64,000 nt of DNA from Chondrinema litorale (GCF_026250525.1 NZ_CP111044.1:248001-312000); one strand, 5' to 3'; shown: positions 7,189 to 16,124, counted from the first letter of the stretch. Translations and numbers: made by a program. The notes: generated from the sequence alone by a model not told the origin.

Positions 7189-7603
7189 AATCTGTAAATT
7201 TTAATCTTACATTATAAGGTGTTTCAAAATGTTTTACATTTCTACGATCTGAAATTCCCTTTAGAGATATCGCATGTTTTTTCACTCTTTGGTAACTAGT
7301 TAAATAGTCTAGCTCTATTTTAGAAATCGTTCTTTCAAGTAGCCTTTGCTCTTTATAAGATACTGCTCTTAAAAAATTACCACAGTAAAATTGGTGAGAT
7401 TGTTTTCTATAAAGTAGTCTAATGTTTTTTTGCTTTTTCTTAATTGGGATATCATTCCAAAATAAGTCCCATAGATTTGAAAACTCTCTAGAAGGGTAAA
7501 TATGAATACAGCCAAACTCTAATAACATATCATCATTAGACAAGTATTCAAAATACAGAAGATAATCGTATTTCAGGAGAGATAGATGTGAAAAATAGTT
7601 CAT
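7187..7603 (-). CDS. Hypothetical protein, 138 aa
   Basis: This is a basic, aromatic-rich protein without a signal peptide or membrane segment, beginning MNYFSHLSLLKYDYLLYFEY. No family was recognised. Many Lys, Arg and Tyr residues and a central KKKQK stretch are seen, with no Cys pair or catalytic motif. It is convergent with the RiPP operon and its stop lies inside the shared terminator hairpin. It could be a lineage-specific protein or a non-functional open frame. Confidence 0.4.
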   Translation of the reverse strand: MNYFSHLSLLKYDYLLYFEYLSNDDMLLEFGCIHIYPSREFSNLWDLFWNDIPIKKKQKNIRLLYRKQSHQFYCGNFLRAVSYKEQRLLERTISKIELDYLTSYQRVKKHAISLKGISDRRNVKHFETPYNVRLKFTD

Positions 7604-7872
7604 GTTAATAATTAATTAAATCAATAAGATGTAGGAGAGAGGATGCAATTTTTTTCAAATGCGCCGATATTTTTTCTTAGCTGTGTTTATTAAGATAGTC
7701 GCATCATAACTGCTTTTATTACACTTATACAGCAGTTTTGAGGCTTGTTTTTGAAGTTTTATACTCCTAATAAGCAGGTTGGTGTAAAGATTTTCACTAG
7801 AGAAAAATCCATTTGCATATTTGAATTGTAGCAATACAACAATTACTTTTTTTAACTAAGATTTTATAAAAA

Positions 7873-8058
7873 ATGCAAGATCAATTACCAGAAGAATGTG
7901 GCTCAGATCACAACGGAATGACTATTAAAGATTGGAAAAAGTATTACTCTTTTAGCATCGACATTGAGCATGATTCATACGAACCTGCTGCTGAAAATAT
8001 GCCATACAGCCATACAAAGTATTTTGCAAAACCAGCAGGAAAAAGTTTAGGTAAGTGA
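7873..8058 (+). CDS. Small acidic/aromatic peptide gene, 61 aa
   Basis: This 61-residue product starts MQDQLPEECGSDHNGMTIKD and ends AKPAGKSLGK. It has no signal peptide or membrane helix, a single Cys (C9), and Tyr/Ser/His-rich middle residues. No family was recognised. The best evidence that it is real is a perfect 12-bp terminator stem that begins inside its last codons. It could be a second peptide precursor, an antitoxin or a stress peptide. It does not share the leader of the 36-aa precursors, so linking it to that pathway is speculative. Confidence 0.5.
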   Translation: MQDQLPEECGSDHNGMTIKDWKKYYSFSIDIEHDSYEPAAENMPYSHTKYFAKPAGKSLGK

Positions 8059-8081
8059 TCTTGTAACTAGATCACTTACCT
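8049..8081. terminator. Strong terminator after the 61-aa gene
   Basis: AGGTAAGTGATC (8049-8060) pairs perfectly with GATCACTTACCT (8070-8081), followed by an AT-rich run (ATTATTATTT). It also serves the convergent acyltransferase gene ending at 8110. Confidence 0.75.
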
Positions 8082-8109
8082 ATTATTATTTAAGTTGAAG
8101 AGATTCTAA

Positions 8110-9177
8110 TCAATCTGTTTTTGTGAATTGTTCAGCTCTGTTGGATTCGAATATTTTTGCTAGCTCTTTTGTGTAAATCTTTGCCGCTGCTGTGTTCAAA
8201 TGTGCATGATTAAAAGAAGTTTCAACCATCCAAAACTCTTTGTAATCATTTGGGTTAGACATATCGATAATTCTATTGGGTAAAGCTTCTTTTAAAGCTT
8301 GCATCTCGTTAATTGGGTTTAATCGGGGATGAACCGTAAAGATCAAGTTGATTCCCAATTCCTCAGATTTTGCCATTAACTCTTTTAAAACTTCTGCATG
8401 CGATGGATTGAAATTAGATGTATTATCCTCATTTTTCATCTCTTCTAAAATTGCTTGTTTTCTGCTTTCTAGTTGAGTGGTATCCTTAACAAAATCATTC
8501 CTTTGTTCGAGAAGCGATTTTTTGTTATGCTCACTTTTAGAAAGGGCGATCTCTTCTTCGTAACTTAAAAAACCATCTGAGTTTTTTCCCAACCAGATTT
8601 TTTTATCTGCACTATCGGATGAAAAGTTGATGTATCCGAAACCAAAGTATTTTAAAAACAATGGGATTGAAAAAATAGAATAAGAAGCTTTTCTTTTGAG
8701 AGTATAATCTTCTTTATCGTTTACATAGCCATATAGTCTTTTGGCATTTTTTAGAGACATCCAATACACAGATTTAGAAGATGTGCTATTCTCCCAAGAG
8801 ACTCTGGTTAAAGGGAAAATCTCTAGAAACACAGTTTTTATAGACTTATCCTCTGAATTTTTATAGAAATCCAAAAATGATTCGTATTGCATATAAGTTT
8901 CAAATGATGTGTTACCGGGAGTACCTAGGTTAAAGCTATTAGTCTCTACACCATTTACTTGATTTACAGAATCGAAAGTAGCTGGAATTGTGTGGCGTAG
9001 CGTTCTACTCGAACCAAAAAACAAAGTGTTGTACGATGTTAAATTCTTTTTTAAATAGTTATATCGTGTCGTAAATCTATCTTCTGTAATTCTATTCGAG
9101 AAGATTAAGTTAAGCATCAAATTGATGAGTAGCACTGCCAAAACGAATGGCAGCACTTTGGTCTTTAGGGTTTTCAT
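8110..9177 (-). CDS. SGNH/AlgJ-like acyltransferase partner of MBOAT
   Basis: This 355-residue protein has one N-terminal membrane anchor (about 8-27) and a periplasmic SGNH-hydrolase-like domain. FFGSSRT (about 53-59) carries the block-I Ser. A C-terminal HAHLN motif near residue 328 supplies the His of a catalytic Asp-x-x-His-type block. It starts 6 nt after the end of the MBOAT frame, the usual pairing in which the MBOAT moves acyl groups across the membrane and the SGNH protein transfers them to a polysaccharide (alginate/cellulose acetylation systems). Its MBOAT partner is interrupted by an insertion sequence, so the pathway is probably inactive in this strain. Confidence 0.65.
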   Translation of the reverse strand: MKTLKTKVLPFVLAVLLINLMLNLIFSNRITEDRFTTRYNYLKKNLTSYNTLFFGSSRTLRHTIPATFDSVNQVNGVETNSFNLGTPGNTSFETYMQYESFLDFYKNSEDKSIKTVFLEIFPLTRVSWENSTSSKSVYWMSLKNAKRLYGYVNDKEDYTLKRKASYSIFSIPLFLKYFGFGYINFSSDSADKKIWLGKNSDGFLSYEEEIALSKSEHNKKSLLEQRNDFVKDTTQLESRKQAILEEMKNEDNTSNFNPSHAEVLKELMAKSEELGINLIFTVHPRLNPINEMQALKEALPNRIIDMSNPNDYKEFWMVETSFNHAHLNTAAAKIYTKELAKIFESNRAEQFTKTD

Positions 9178-9183
9178 AGCTAA

Positions 9184-10278
9184 TTAGAATTGAAAGTAAA
9201 TAAATTCCTGTTCTCCACCTGTAAATCCGAAGAAGAGAATAATCATTACATAATACACCGTCCATCGTACGGCTTTTGGGTAGCTATTAAACATATCTTT
9301 AATTGAATATTCAGATTCTCTGCCAAGCCATTCTATCACTAAAAATACTGCTACAATTAGAAGTGTTACGATTGACTCTATTGGTAAAACTGGAACTGCA
9401 AATAGCGATTCTGAGAAGATTTCTCCTAGTATAGCAAAGGCATCTGTAACTGTATTAGCTCTAAAGAAAATCCAAGCTAAAACTGTTAGGCAAAATGTGA
9501 TAATCATAGAAGAAGCCTCTCTTAATGTGGGAATTAACTTGCCTTTGGCGACTATTTCTAAGTTGCTTCTGTTCTTGTTTAAAAGTAAAAGTGGTAAGAA
9601 ATAAATGGCGTTTAATGCTCCCCAAATTACAAATGTCCAGTTGGCTCCGTGCCACAATCCACTCACAATAAATATGATAAAGGTATTTCTCACTTTAAAC
9701 AGTTTACTGCCTTTGCTGCCACCCAATGGAATGTATAAGTAATCTCTAAACCATGTTGAAAGCGAAATGTGCCATCTTCTCCAAAACTCTGCGATGTCTC
9801 TAGAGAAATATGGAGTTGCAAAGTTTTTCATCAGATCAAAACCGAAGAGTTTAGAAGTACCAATGGCGATGTCTGAATAACCTGAGAAATCTCCATAAAT
9901 CTGGAATGTGAAGAACAATGCGCCAATAAATAATTCTAAACCTGAGTATTCTGCGTGATTGTTAAAAGCCATATTGGCGAATACTGCGCAGTTATTTGCT
10001 ATTACTACTTTCTTAAACAAGCCCCATAAGATTTGTTTTAATCCGTCTGTAGCTTGTTGGCTGTTTATTTTTCTGCTTCTGTAAAATTGAGGTAATAGGT
10101 GAGTTGCTCTTTCGATAGGGCCTGCAACCAATTGCGGAAAGAAACAAACGAATGCTGAGAAAGCGATAAAATCGTTTGAAGGGTGTAGCTTTCTTCTATA
10201 TACATCAATCGAATAACTTAAAGTTTGAAATGTGTAAAAGCTAATACCAACTGGTAAAATAATTTCTAGTGTATTAAG
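9184..10278 (-). pseudogene. MBOAT O-acyltransferase, 3' part (disrupted)
   Basis: This is the C-terminal two-thirds of a membrane-bound O-acyltransferase of the AlgI/DltB type. The frame is open from the insertion-sequence edge and reads LEIILPVGISFYTFQTLSYS, then FFPQLVAGPIERATHLLPQF, then the region with the conserved His in SGLWHGANWTFVIWG. Several membrane helices are evident. An internal Met at 10131 could start a 315-aa product, but that would lack the N-terminal helices. It is separated from its first 118 codons by the IS630-type element at 10281-11338. Confidence 0.8.
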
Positions 10279-10327
10279 TAACTACAAAAAAGAAATAAAG
10301 TATTTAAAAAATAGATAGCTTTGTGTT

Positions 10328-10609
10328 ATGAGACAACACCGATTTATCAAAGCAAGTAAAGAAGAAGTTGATTTATTAAAATCTCAACTAAAAAAACCAA
10401 TGAGTCGACAGGAATCTGTTCGCATAGAAGGATTACTGCTGAGTATAAAAGGCTATACTATGGAGCAAATTGTAGATATATTAGAAGTAAATCGTGATAC
10501 AATATCTCGTTGGTTTAACCGATGGGATCAAGGAAAAATGACCAATCTTGCTAATCTTCCTAAAAGTGGTCGTAGGCGTATTTATACAGAAACAGAAGAA
10601 AAAAAATGA
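10328..10609 (+). CDS. IS630 transposase, N-terminal part (helix-turn-helix)
   Basis: These 93 residues carry the DNA-binding domain of an IS630 transposase: a helix-turn-helix around YTMEQIVDILEVNRDTISRW and a second basic stretch (LPKSGRRRIY). The frame ends at a run of eight A (GAAGAAAAAAAATGA). A -1 slip on the A-run would join it to the next frame and give a full transposase of about 337 residues, as expected for this family. A plain disabling frameshift is the alternative. Confidence 0.8.
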   Translation: MRQHRFIKASKEEVDLLKSQLKKPMSRQESVRIEGLLLSIKGYTMEQIVDILEVNRDTISRWFNRWDQGKMTNLANLPKSGRRRIYTETEEKK

Positions 10610-11337
10610 TCCAAAAAGCCTGTTTGGGCATCCAAAGGATAAAAGTATTTCTTCAAGAAGTGATCACTAGTACAGGTAAAAGTTGCCATATACAAACATT
10701 AAAGGGTATTTTCAAGAGGCATCGATTGGTATGGAAACGCTATAGAAAGAGCTTAAAACCAGAAAGAGATGAAGTACTTTTTGAGTTTTTCAAATCGGAA
10801 TTAAGCTACCTAGAACAACAAGCAAAACAAGGAATAATAGACTTGATATTTATGGATGAATCGGGCTTTAACTTAAATCCAAATGTGCCCTATGGTTGGC
10901 AACCAATAGGACAGCAAATTTTGCTTCCTGCTAAACGCAGCTCAACTAATTGGACAGTTTTAGGTACGCTTAATATCCACAGTCAAAGCTTTTACGGTTA
11001 TATGATGCCAGAGGCATGTACTGCAAAAACAGTAGTTGAAGTATTGTCTAATTTAAGCGAAAGAATCAATAAAAAAACGATAGTAATATTAGATAATGCC
11101 CCAGTGCATAAGGCAAAGATTGTAAAAGAAAAGTTAGTCGAATGGCGCAAAAAAGGACTTTACCTACAATTTATACCTGCCTATAGCCCTGAACTCAATA
11201 AAATAGAGATATTATGGAGACAGATGAAATATTATTGGTTAGAACCGAACGATTATCAATCTCAAAATACACTATACCAAAAAATTATTGAAATTCTTCA
11301 GAATTATGGATCTAAATACTCGATTTCTTTTTCTTAA
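10606..11337 (+). CDS. IS630 transposase, DDE catalytic part
   Basis: These 243 residues hold the DDE catalytic core: FMDESGFNL (first Asp), VILDNAPVHKA (second Asp) and PELNKIEILW (Glu), the normal order and spacing for IS630/Tc1. It overlaps the N-terminal frame by 4 nt (ATGA) and is in the -1 frame to it. Translation alone would give a catalytic domain without DNA binding, so frameshifting is the likely way to an active enzyme. Confidence 0.85.
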   Translation: MIQKACLGIQRIKVFLQEVITSTGKSCHIQTLKGIFKRHRLVWKRYRKSLKPERDEVLFEFFKSELSYLEQQAKQGIIDLIFMDESGFNLNPNVPYGWQPIGQQILLPAKRSSTNWTVLGTLNIHSQSFYGYMMPEACTAKTVVEVLSNLSERINKKTIVILDNAPVHKAKIVKEKLVEWRKKGLYLQFIPAYSPELNKIEILWRQMKYYWLEPNDYQSQNTLYQKIIEILQNYGSKYSISFS

Positions 11338-11340
11338 CTA

Positions 11341-11694
11341 CTTAAAACCAATGGATGATTGTAAGGAGGGAATTGTTTCGTAAAGTGAATCAATAAAAAA
11401 ATTGAAATACTTAAAGAAGCCAAGTGAACCTAAGTTAAATATTATGCTGGTCCAAAGTAAAGCTTTTCGTTTAACTACATTTTCTTGTGTAGCTAATGCC
11501 CTACCTATAGTATAATCGATTAGTGTGCTTAAAACAATTAAGGATAAAAACCGCCAGTCCCACCAGCCATAGAAGATATAACTGGCTATTAAGATGAGCA
11601 AATTCTGAACTTTTAAATTTTTATTAAAAATGTACCAGTACAGAACTAGCACTATAGGTAAGAAAATAGCGAAGTTAAGTGAATCAAATAACAT
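11341..11694 (-). pseudogene. MBOAT O-acyltransferase, 5' part (disrupted)
   Basis: This is the first 118 or so codons of the MBOAT gene: MLFDSLNFAIFLPIVLVLYW, then SYIFYGWWDWRFLSLI, then LGFFKYFNFFIDSL, all typical of the AlgI N-terminus with two to three helices. The frame runs into the insertion sequence and stops at once. Removing the IS with one TA leaves the two halves out of register. Removing it with one TAACTAC copy keeps the register but leaves a TAG. Either the ends are not exactly as called or the gene has decayed further. Confidence 0.8.
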
Positions 11695-12158
11695 TTGTAC
11701 ATTGTATTTAGTAAAAACTATACGAGCTAGTTAGTCTATCCAATCTTGGATGGAAATTACAATTGAGTTTGGAGACTAAGTAAGTCTAAAAAGTATGGTA
11801 CATTTGAGATTGATTACAAAACATTTCAATTTACATCATTTCTTAAATGATGATTCGGTAATTATTTTATAGTATTCAAGTTCTTAAGTATCATTCATCG
11901 TTTAGATATCATATAAATCGATACTATGGTGAGTCTGTGATTTTAGACACTTATATTTGTCAATAGATTAGCAGGTAAATAGGTAATTGATGAATATACC
12001 TTAAATTTACGTTTTTACTCAATAAAGTTTACAATTTTATTGCTTTCATTTTTACTTGTTAACAAATTATGTAGTTAAAATGGGTTACATCTTTCATTAG
12101 GAGTTTTGGAAGTAAATAGGAGGAATATACAGCTAAAATAGTATGTTTCATAGGTTCA
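11695..12158. other. Intergenic region, no gene seen
   Basis: This is AT-rich sequence between the start of the MBOAT gene and the end of the serine hydrolase gene. No convincing open frame or terminator was seen. It must hold the promoter of the MBOAT/SGNH pair near 11700-11800, but no clear Bacteroidota promoter match could be fixed by eye. Confidence 0.5.
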
Positions 12159-13205
12159 TTATTCCTTATTTCTCTCACTAATAATTTTTACAATTCGGTT
12201 ATAAATAATCTCAGATAATGGCCATGAATTTTCACCACTGGTGTTTACAAACTGAATTACTACTGTATCTAAATCTTTATAATAGCGAGCAATGCTTTGG
12301 TAGCCGGGTAAAAGTCCTGTATGTTCATATACATAGATTGATGAATAAATAGCTTGTTCCTCATCATTTAATAATGAACCATCATTTAAAGCTCTTAAAA
12401 AAACTCCCACATCTTGTATAGTTGCGACCATCGAGCCACCCGGAGTTACATAATCATTTGTCTTTATGTCTTTATCATAACCGACCGAATAACCACTGCT
12501 AACATCATCCAAATTTACCTCACTTAGTAAACTGTAAGTATGGATAAGCCCAAGTGGTTTTACAATCTCATTATGTATATATTGGTGGTGGCTATAACCT
12601 AACTCTTTATTGAGAATCTCACCGATTAATAGATAATTTGTATTTGAATAACTGTAATCACTATTTGGTTCAAAATCAGCGGGCATGTCATAAATCAGCG
12701 TAAGGGTTTCCTTATTGTCTTTGATTGGATTATCCCAAGGGTAATGCGAAAGGTCTGTAAAATTGGGGATACCACTACGATGCTGCACCAACATTCTTAA
12801 GGTAATTTTATTAGCATTCGCAATTCTTTTACTGAGTTCTGGTAGATATTCAGCCAGTGTTTTGTCTAGTGACAAAGTCTGATTATTTACCAATTTTGCC
12901 ACAGCAGCAGCTATGTATAACTTGCTAATACTGGCAATTTTAAATAGTGCCTCAGGATCAGTAGGTATTTTATTCTCTCTATTTTTCCATCCGGCAGTGT
13001 GAAATTCTGGTGCTTTGCCTGCTTCATCTACATAAACTATAATACCATCAAAACCATATTCAATTGCATCGTTTGCTTGTTCCTGAATTGTATCGGGTAA
13101 TGGGGTTATCCAAGCTCTTAATAAGATCCAAGGTACGAAAATCACCATGCAAGTGATTGCGACAATAGGCATGATGATTCTAAGAAGTAGTATTGTTCGT
13201 TTCAT
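12159..13205 (-). CDS. Class-C beta-lactamase-like serine hydrolase
   Basis: This 348-residue protein has an N-terminal membrane anchor or signal (about 8-30) and a serine beta-lactamase/D-alanyl-D-alanine carboxypeptidase fold. It carries the S-x-x-K motif S92-I-S-K95, the YxN motif Y186-S-N188 and a C-terminal HTG motif in YEHTGLLPGY. Family members hydrolyse D-amino-acid peptides, esters or beta-lactams. The short length and HTG box fit the large Beta-lactamase (PF00144) group more than a true resistance enzyme. It is transcribed alone; the next gene upstream ends behind a terminator. Confidence 0.75.
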   Translation of the reverse strand: MKRTILLLRIIMPIVAITCMVIFVPWILLRAWITPLPDTIQEQANDAIEYGFDGIIVYVDEAGKAPEFHTAGWKNRENKIPTDPEALFKIASISKLYIAAAVAKLVNNQTLSLDKTLAEYLPELSKRIANANKITLRMLVQHRSGIPNFTDLSHYPWDNPIKDNKETLTLIYDMPADFEPNSDYSYSNTNYLLIGEILNKELGYSHHQYIHNEIVKPLGLIHTYSLLSEVNLDDVSSGYSVGYDKDIKTNDYVTPGGSMVATIQDVGVFLRALNDGSLLNDEEQAIYSSIYVYEHTGLLPGYQSIARYYKDLDTVVIQFVNTSGENSWPLSEIIYNRIVKIISERNKE

Positions 13206-13285
13206 TTATTGGTTAAGTGGTATTTTGATGTTTCTATTATTAATAGTCGTGAAGAAGCTAAAAATATTACATTTTGTTAAACAAA

Positions 13286-13320
13286 ATAGGCAAGTGCCAA
13301 AAATTCTGATACCTGCCTAT
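13286..13320 (-). terminator. Terminator of the NUDIX-receptor operon
   Basis: ATAGGCAAGT (13286-13295) pairs with ACCTGCCTAT (13311-13320), with one wobble. On the minus strand a T-rich stretch (TTTTGTTT) follows the stem. Confidence 0.6.
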
Positions 13321-13340
13321 AAACAATCAATTTATTAAAC

Positions 13341-15347
13341 TTAAATTTTCCAAGTAATACCTGTCGTGAAATTTATCGGAGCTTGTACAAAATACAATGG
13401 CGTGCCATCAAGACCGATGTAACCATTCGAGATAATGGTTCTGTTAGTCAGGTTGTTTACACCTACTCTAAAATCTAAGGATTTGTAAGTATAGCTACCA
13501 AATATATCAATAGTAAAATAAGATGGAGTTTGGTAACTGTTCTCAAAATCGATATAAGATTTGCTTTGGTATTTAAAGAACATACCTGCTTGCAAAGCAT
13601 TTTTCTGGAATCCTACAGATTGATTGACTATTACAGTAGGAGTGAGAATCGGTGAAAACTCAATTTCATTTTCTTGAATTCTATTATATGAGTAATATGA
13701 TGTATTTGTATAATAGAAATCTTCTAAGATTTTCACTTTAAAATCTAGCTCCACACCGCTTCTAAAACTTTTAGCCACATTACTGTGCAGTGGGAGTCCA
13801 TTTGGACCGTATTGACCATTTAGTACAATCTCATTTTTGAAATTCATGTAATAGACATTGGCCAATAAATGCCATTTGTCGTGCATCAATTTTACACCGG
13901 CTTCGTAATTTTGAACTTCTTCTGGTTCCACATTGGTAAATGCGGCACTGCCATCTTCATTGGCTAGTAAATCGTCTTCACCATTAAACAAATCGTTACG
14001 AGTAGGTTCTCTGCCAGAAGTTCCAAAACTTGCGTAAATACTTGTTTCTTCATCTAAGAAATAGCTTACACCCACTTTTGGATTGATAAAATTCCAACTA
14101 ATTTGCTCGAAATCAACAGAACCTTCGTAATCGAAATTGGTGTGTCTATATTGCACATCACCAAATAGTACAAAGTTATTGATTGAATATCTGGTCTTAA
14201 CAAAAGTGCTAAATTCATTTTTGTAACCAGTATTTTCATACAGTTTTCCTAGTGATCTTTCTGAACCTATATGTCTCCGGTTAAAGGTATTTAAATGGAT
14301 ACCTGCATCTATTTTAAGGTTGTCTAAATACCAATTGATGTTACTGAAATAGCCAATAAAATTATGTCTAAAATCGTAGTTGTACATCTCTTCGGTTGAT
14401 GGAAAACCAAGGAAATTATTCAAGTCAAAATCGTAATTGCCATCCAGAAAATTATAGTACACCGTGTTGTTAAGCACTAAGTTTTTATCAAGCGTCCAAG
14501 AGTGTTGTAGGCTCATTAAACCTTGTAAAAAGTTATCGTGTTCATCTGAGTCTGCATTGGTTCTAGGCTCTTTGTAAATTGTGTCGAGTGGTACACCGAT
14601 CCAAGCTAATTCATTTTTTTGATTACCAATAAAGCCAGTAAATTTTAATTGATGCTTTTCTTTAAAAAGACCTGCACTCAAAAAAGCAGAGTTTGACTCA
14701 TTACCAGAATGGTACTTATAACCATCTGAGTTAAGGTGAGAAACTCTAGCATAAATGGCCTTATTGTTTTGTAAACCACTATTGTACTCAGCAAAAAGCC
14801 TATAAGTATTAAATGAGCCATAGTTAGCACCCACTACCATCGACTGCTTAGCCAGCAAATTTGGAGATTGAAAATTGATGCTTCCTGCATAACTGGCTAC
14901 TCCATTTGTACTTGTACCAACTCCACGCTGAATTTGAATAGAATTGATTGAGTTAAAGAAATCTGGATAATTGGAGAAATAAGCTCCTTGATCTTCAGGC
15001 TCGTTTAGTGGAATTCCATCCAAAGTCATATTTACCCTAGTTTGGTCGATACCTCTCAACCTAAAGTATGAGTAACCTTGGTAGTTTCCTGCATCAGAAT
15101 AAGAATTGATGGATGGAGTATAGCTTAAAATAATAGATGGCTCTTGCCCAGTGTTTAACAAATCAATCTCTTTTTTAGAGATGTTTTTATAGGTAACCGG
15201 TGTGCTTTCGTAAGCTCTGTAAGCTTGAATTGTTGTTTCCTTCAGAAAGATGGTATCTGTTGGCTCATTGGTAATCACAATATCATCACTTTGGCTATAA
15301 CTTGCCAGTGAGACTAACACTAGTAAAAATGTAAATATGTTTTTCAT
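13341..15347 (-). CDS. TonB-dependent receptor in NUDIX-regulator operon
   Basis: This 668-residue outer-membrane receptor has a signal peptide (1-18, ending SYSQ) and goes directly to a plug domain (about 40-160) and a 22-strand-type barrel. The plug carries FRLRGIDQTRVNMTLDGIPL. There is no CarboxypepD_reg extension, unlike SusC proteins, so it resembles small-ligand receptors (siderophore, vitamin or metal). The end is canonical (FTTGITWKI). Its ATG overlaps the stop of the upstream NUDIX gene (TAATG), so the two are translationally coupled and the NUDIX protein very likely controls it. The ligand cannot be told from sequence. Confidence 0.8.
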   Translation of the reverse strand: MKNIFTFLLVLVSLASYSQSDDIVITNEPTDTIFLKETTIQAYRAYESTPVTYKNISKKEIDLLNTGQEPSIILSYTPSINSYSDAGNYQGYSYFRLRGIDQTRVNMTLDGIPLNEPEDQGAYFSNYPDFFNSINSIQIQRGVGTSTNGVASYAGSINFQSPNLLAKQSMVVGANYGSFNTYRLFAEYNSGLQNNKAIYARVSHLNSDGYKYHSGNESNSAFLSAGLFKEKHQLKFTGFIGNQKNELAWIGVPLDTIYKEPRTNADSDEHDNFLQGLMSLQHSWTLDKNLVLNNTVYYNFLDGNYDFDLNNFLGFPSTEEMYNYDFRHNFIGYFSNINWYLDNLKIDAGIHLNTFNRRHIGSERSLGKLYENTGYKNEFSTFVKTRYSINNFVLFGDVQYRHTNFDYEGSVDFEQISWNFINPKVGVSYFLDEETSIYASFGTSGREPTRNDLFNGEDDLLANEDGSAAFTNVEPEEVQNYEAGVKLMHDKWHLLANVYYMNFKNEIVLNGQYGPNGLPLHSNVAKSFRSGVELDFKVKILEDFYYTNTSYYSYNRIQENEIEFSPILTPTVIVNQSVGFQKNALQAGMFFKYQSKSYIDFENSYQTPSYFTIDIFGSYTYKSLDFRVGVNNLTNRTIISNGYIGLDGTPLYFVQAPINFTTGITWKI

Positions 15348-16045
15348 TAGATTTCGAAGTTAAAACCACTGCTTTGCAGCTCGTTGTATTTCTTTTTGTC
15401 GAACATTAAATATCTAGGGGCTCTGTGGGGTACATTTTCCATTTTCTCATTTAGCTGTGTTAAAAGCCCCGTTTTCATCATTTTGTTACTGAAATTCCGG
15501 CGATCAAATTTTACATCTAGTATAGATTCATAAAGTAATTGTAATTGGGGCATGGTAAATTTTTTATCGAGTAGTTCGAACCCAATTGGCTGATACCTAA
15601 TTTTCCCTTTAATTCTGTTTTGTGCAATGCGAAGAATTAAATCGTGGTCGAAAGCTAGAGCAGGAATGTCTTTAATTTTAAACCACTGAGCTTTTATGGC
15701 ATCATCACCAGCGAGTAATTGGTAGTCTGAAGTTTTTACCAAAGCAAAAAAAGCGATGCTAATTACTCTGCCTCTAGGATCTCGGTTAACATCACTAAAA
15801 GTGTAAAGCTGTTCAATAAACACGTCTTTTATTCCTGTTTCTTCAGACAGTTCACGTTTAGCACCTTCTTCTGCACTTTCATCCATTTGCACGAAACCAC
15901 CCGGAAAAGCCCATTTTCCTTTGTATGGTTCAATACCTCTCTCAATAAGCAAAATATTGAGATCGACACCATCAAAACCAAAAATTACACAGTCTGTAGT
16001 AACTGATGGTCTGGGATATTCATAACAATATTTTTTTGAATCCAT
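15347..16045 (-). CDS. NUDIX-family transcriptional regulator (NrtR/AraR type)
   Basis: This 232-residue protein has an N-terminal NUDIX fold (about 15-140) with an intact NUDIX box, GGFVQMDESAEEGAKRELSE followed by ETGI. A C-terminal winged helix (about 150-232) carries the NrtR-like DNA-binding region (LLDKKFTMPQLQLLYESIL). Family members sense ADP-ribose/NAD metabolites (NrtR) or sugars (Bacteroides AraR). It leads an operon with a TonB receptor, and two palindromes lie directly upstream of its start, which argues for autoregulation. The NUDIX box is complete, so residual hydrolase activity is possible. Confidence 0.8.
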   Translation of the reverse strand: MDSKKYCYEYPRPSVTTDCVIFGFDGVDLNILLIERGIEPYKGKWAFPGGFVQMDESAEEGAKRELSEETGIKDVFIEQLYTFSDVNRDPRGRVISIAFFALVKTSDYQLLAGDDAIKAQWFKIKDIPALAFDHDLILRIAQNRIKGKIRYQPIGFELLDKKFTMPQLQLLYESILDVKFDRRNFSNKMMKTGLLTQLNEKMENVPHRAPRYLMFDKKKYNELQSSGFNFEI

Positions 16046-16051
16046 AATTTC

Positions 16052-16073
16052 AATGTGTTATATAAACACAAAG
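16052..16073. promoter_or_regulatory. Operator-like palindrome 1 (NUDIX regulator)
   Basis: Core TGTGTTATATAAACACA (16054-16070) lies a few bases upstream of the NUDIX gene start. It matches site 2 in inverted orientation over 22 positions with only a few differences. Confidence 0.65.
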
Positions 16074-16102
16074 TAAAATGGATAAAATGATAAATCCTAA
16101 TT

Positions 16103-16124
16103 CTTTGTGTTTTATTTACACATT
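16103..16124. promoter_or_regulatory. Operator-like palindrome 2 (NUDIX regulator)
   Basis: CTTTGTGTTTTATTTACACA (start of the site) is the inverted partner of site 1. The centres are 51 bp apart, close to five helical turns, so two dimers would lie on the same DNA face. It lies between the divergent NUDIX and AraC genes. Confidence 0.65.

Larger units (their letters stand above)
10279..11340 (+). mobile_element. IS630-family insertion sequence
   Basis: The element is about 1058 bp, flanked by TA on both sides (10279-10280 and 11339-11340), the target duplication expected for the IS630/mariner group. The ends form an imperfect inverted repeat: left ACTACAAAAAAGAAAT against the reverse complement of the right end GTTAAGAAAAAGAAAT, continuing to AGTATTTA (22 of 28 positions match). 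It carries a transposase split over two frames. It sits in opposite orientation inside an MBOAT gene. A 7-bp direct repeat TAACTAC (10279-10285 and 11335-11341) overlaps the boundaries. Confidence 0.85.

Noticed and set aside
7873..8058. The 61-aa peptide as another substrate of the arginase
   Set aside because: It contains no Arg at all and does not share the MSKE..LEERHEMT leader, so Arg-to-Orn conversion is not possible on it.
10606..11337. Transposase as a simple pseudogene
   Set aside because: The split at an A8 run with an ATGA overlap and -1 relation, plus an intact DDE triad and helix-turn-helix, fits frameshift expression better than decay, though decay is possible.
12159..13205. 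Beta-lactam resistance gene
   Set aside because: It has the SxxK, YxN and HTG motifs of the wider family, but these are shared by many esterases and peptidases. Nothing ties it to resistance or to a mobile element.
13147..13338. Plus-strand 63-aa frame overlapping the serine hydrolase start
   Set aside because: It overlaps the N-terminus of the serine hydrolase gene and a terminator on the opposite strand, with no recognisable features.
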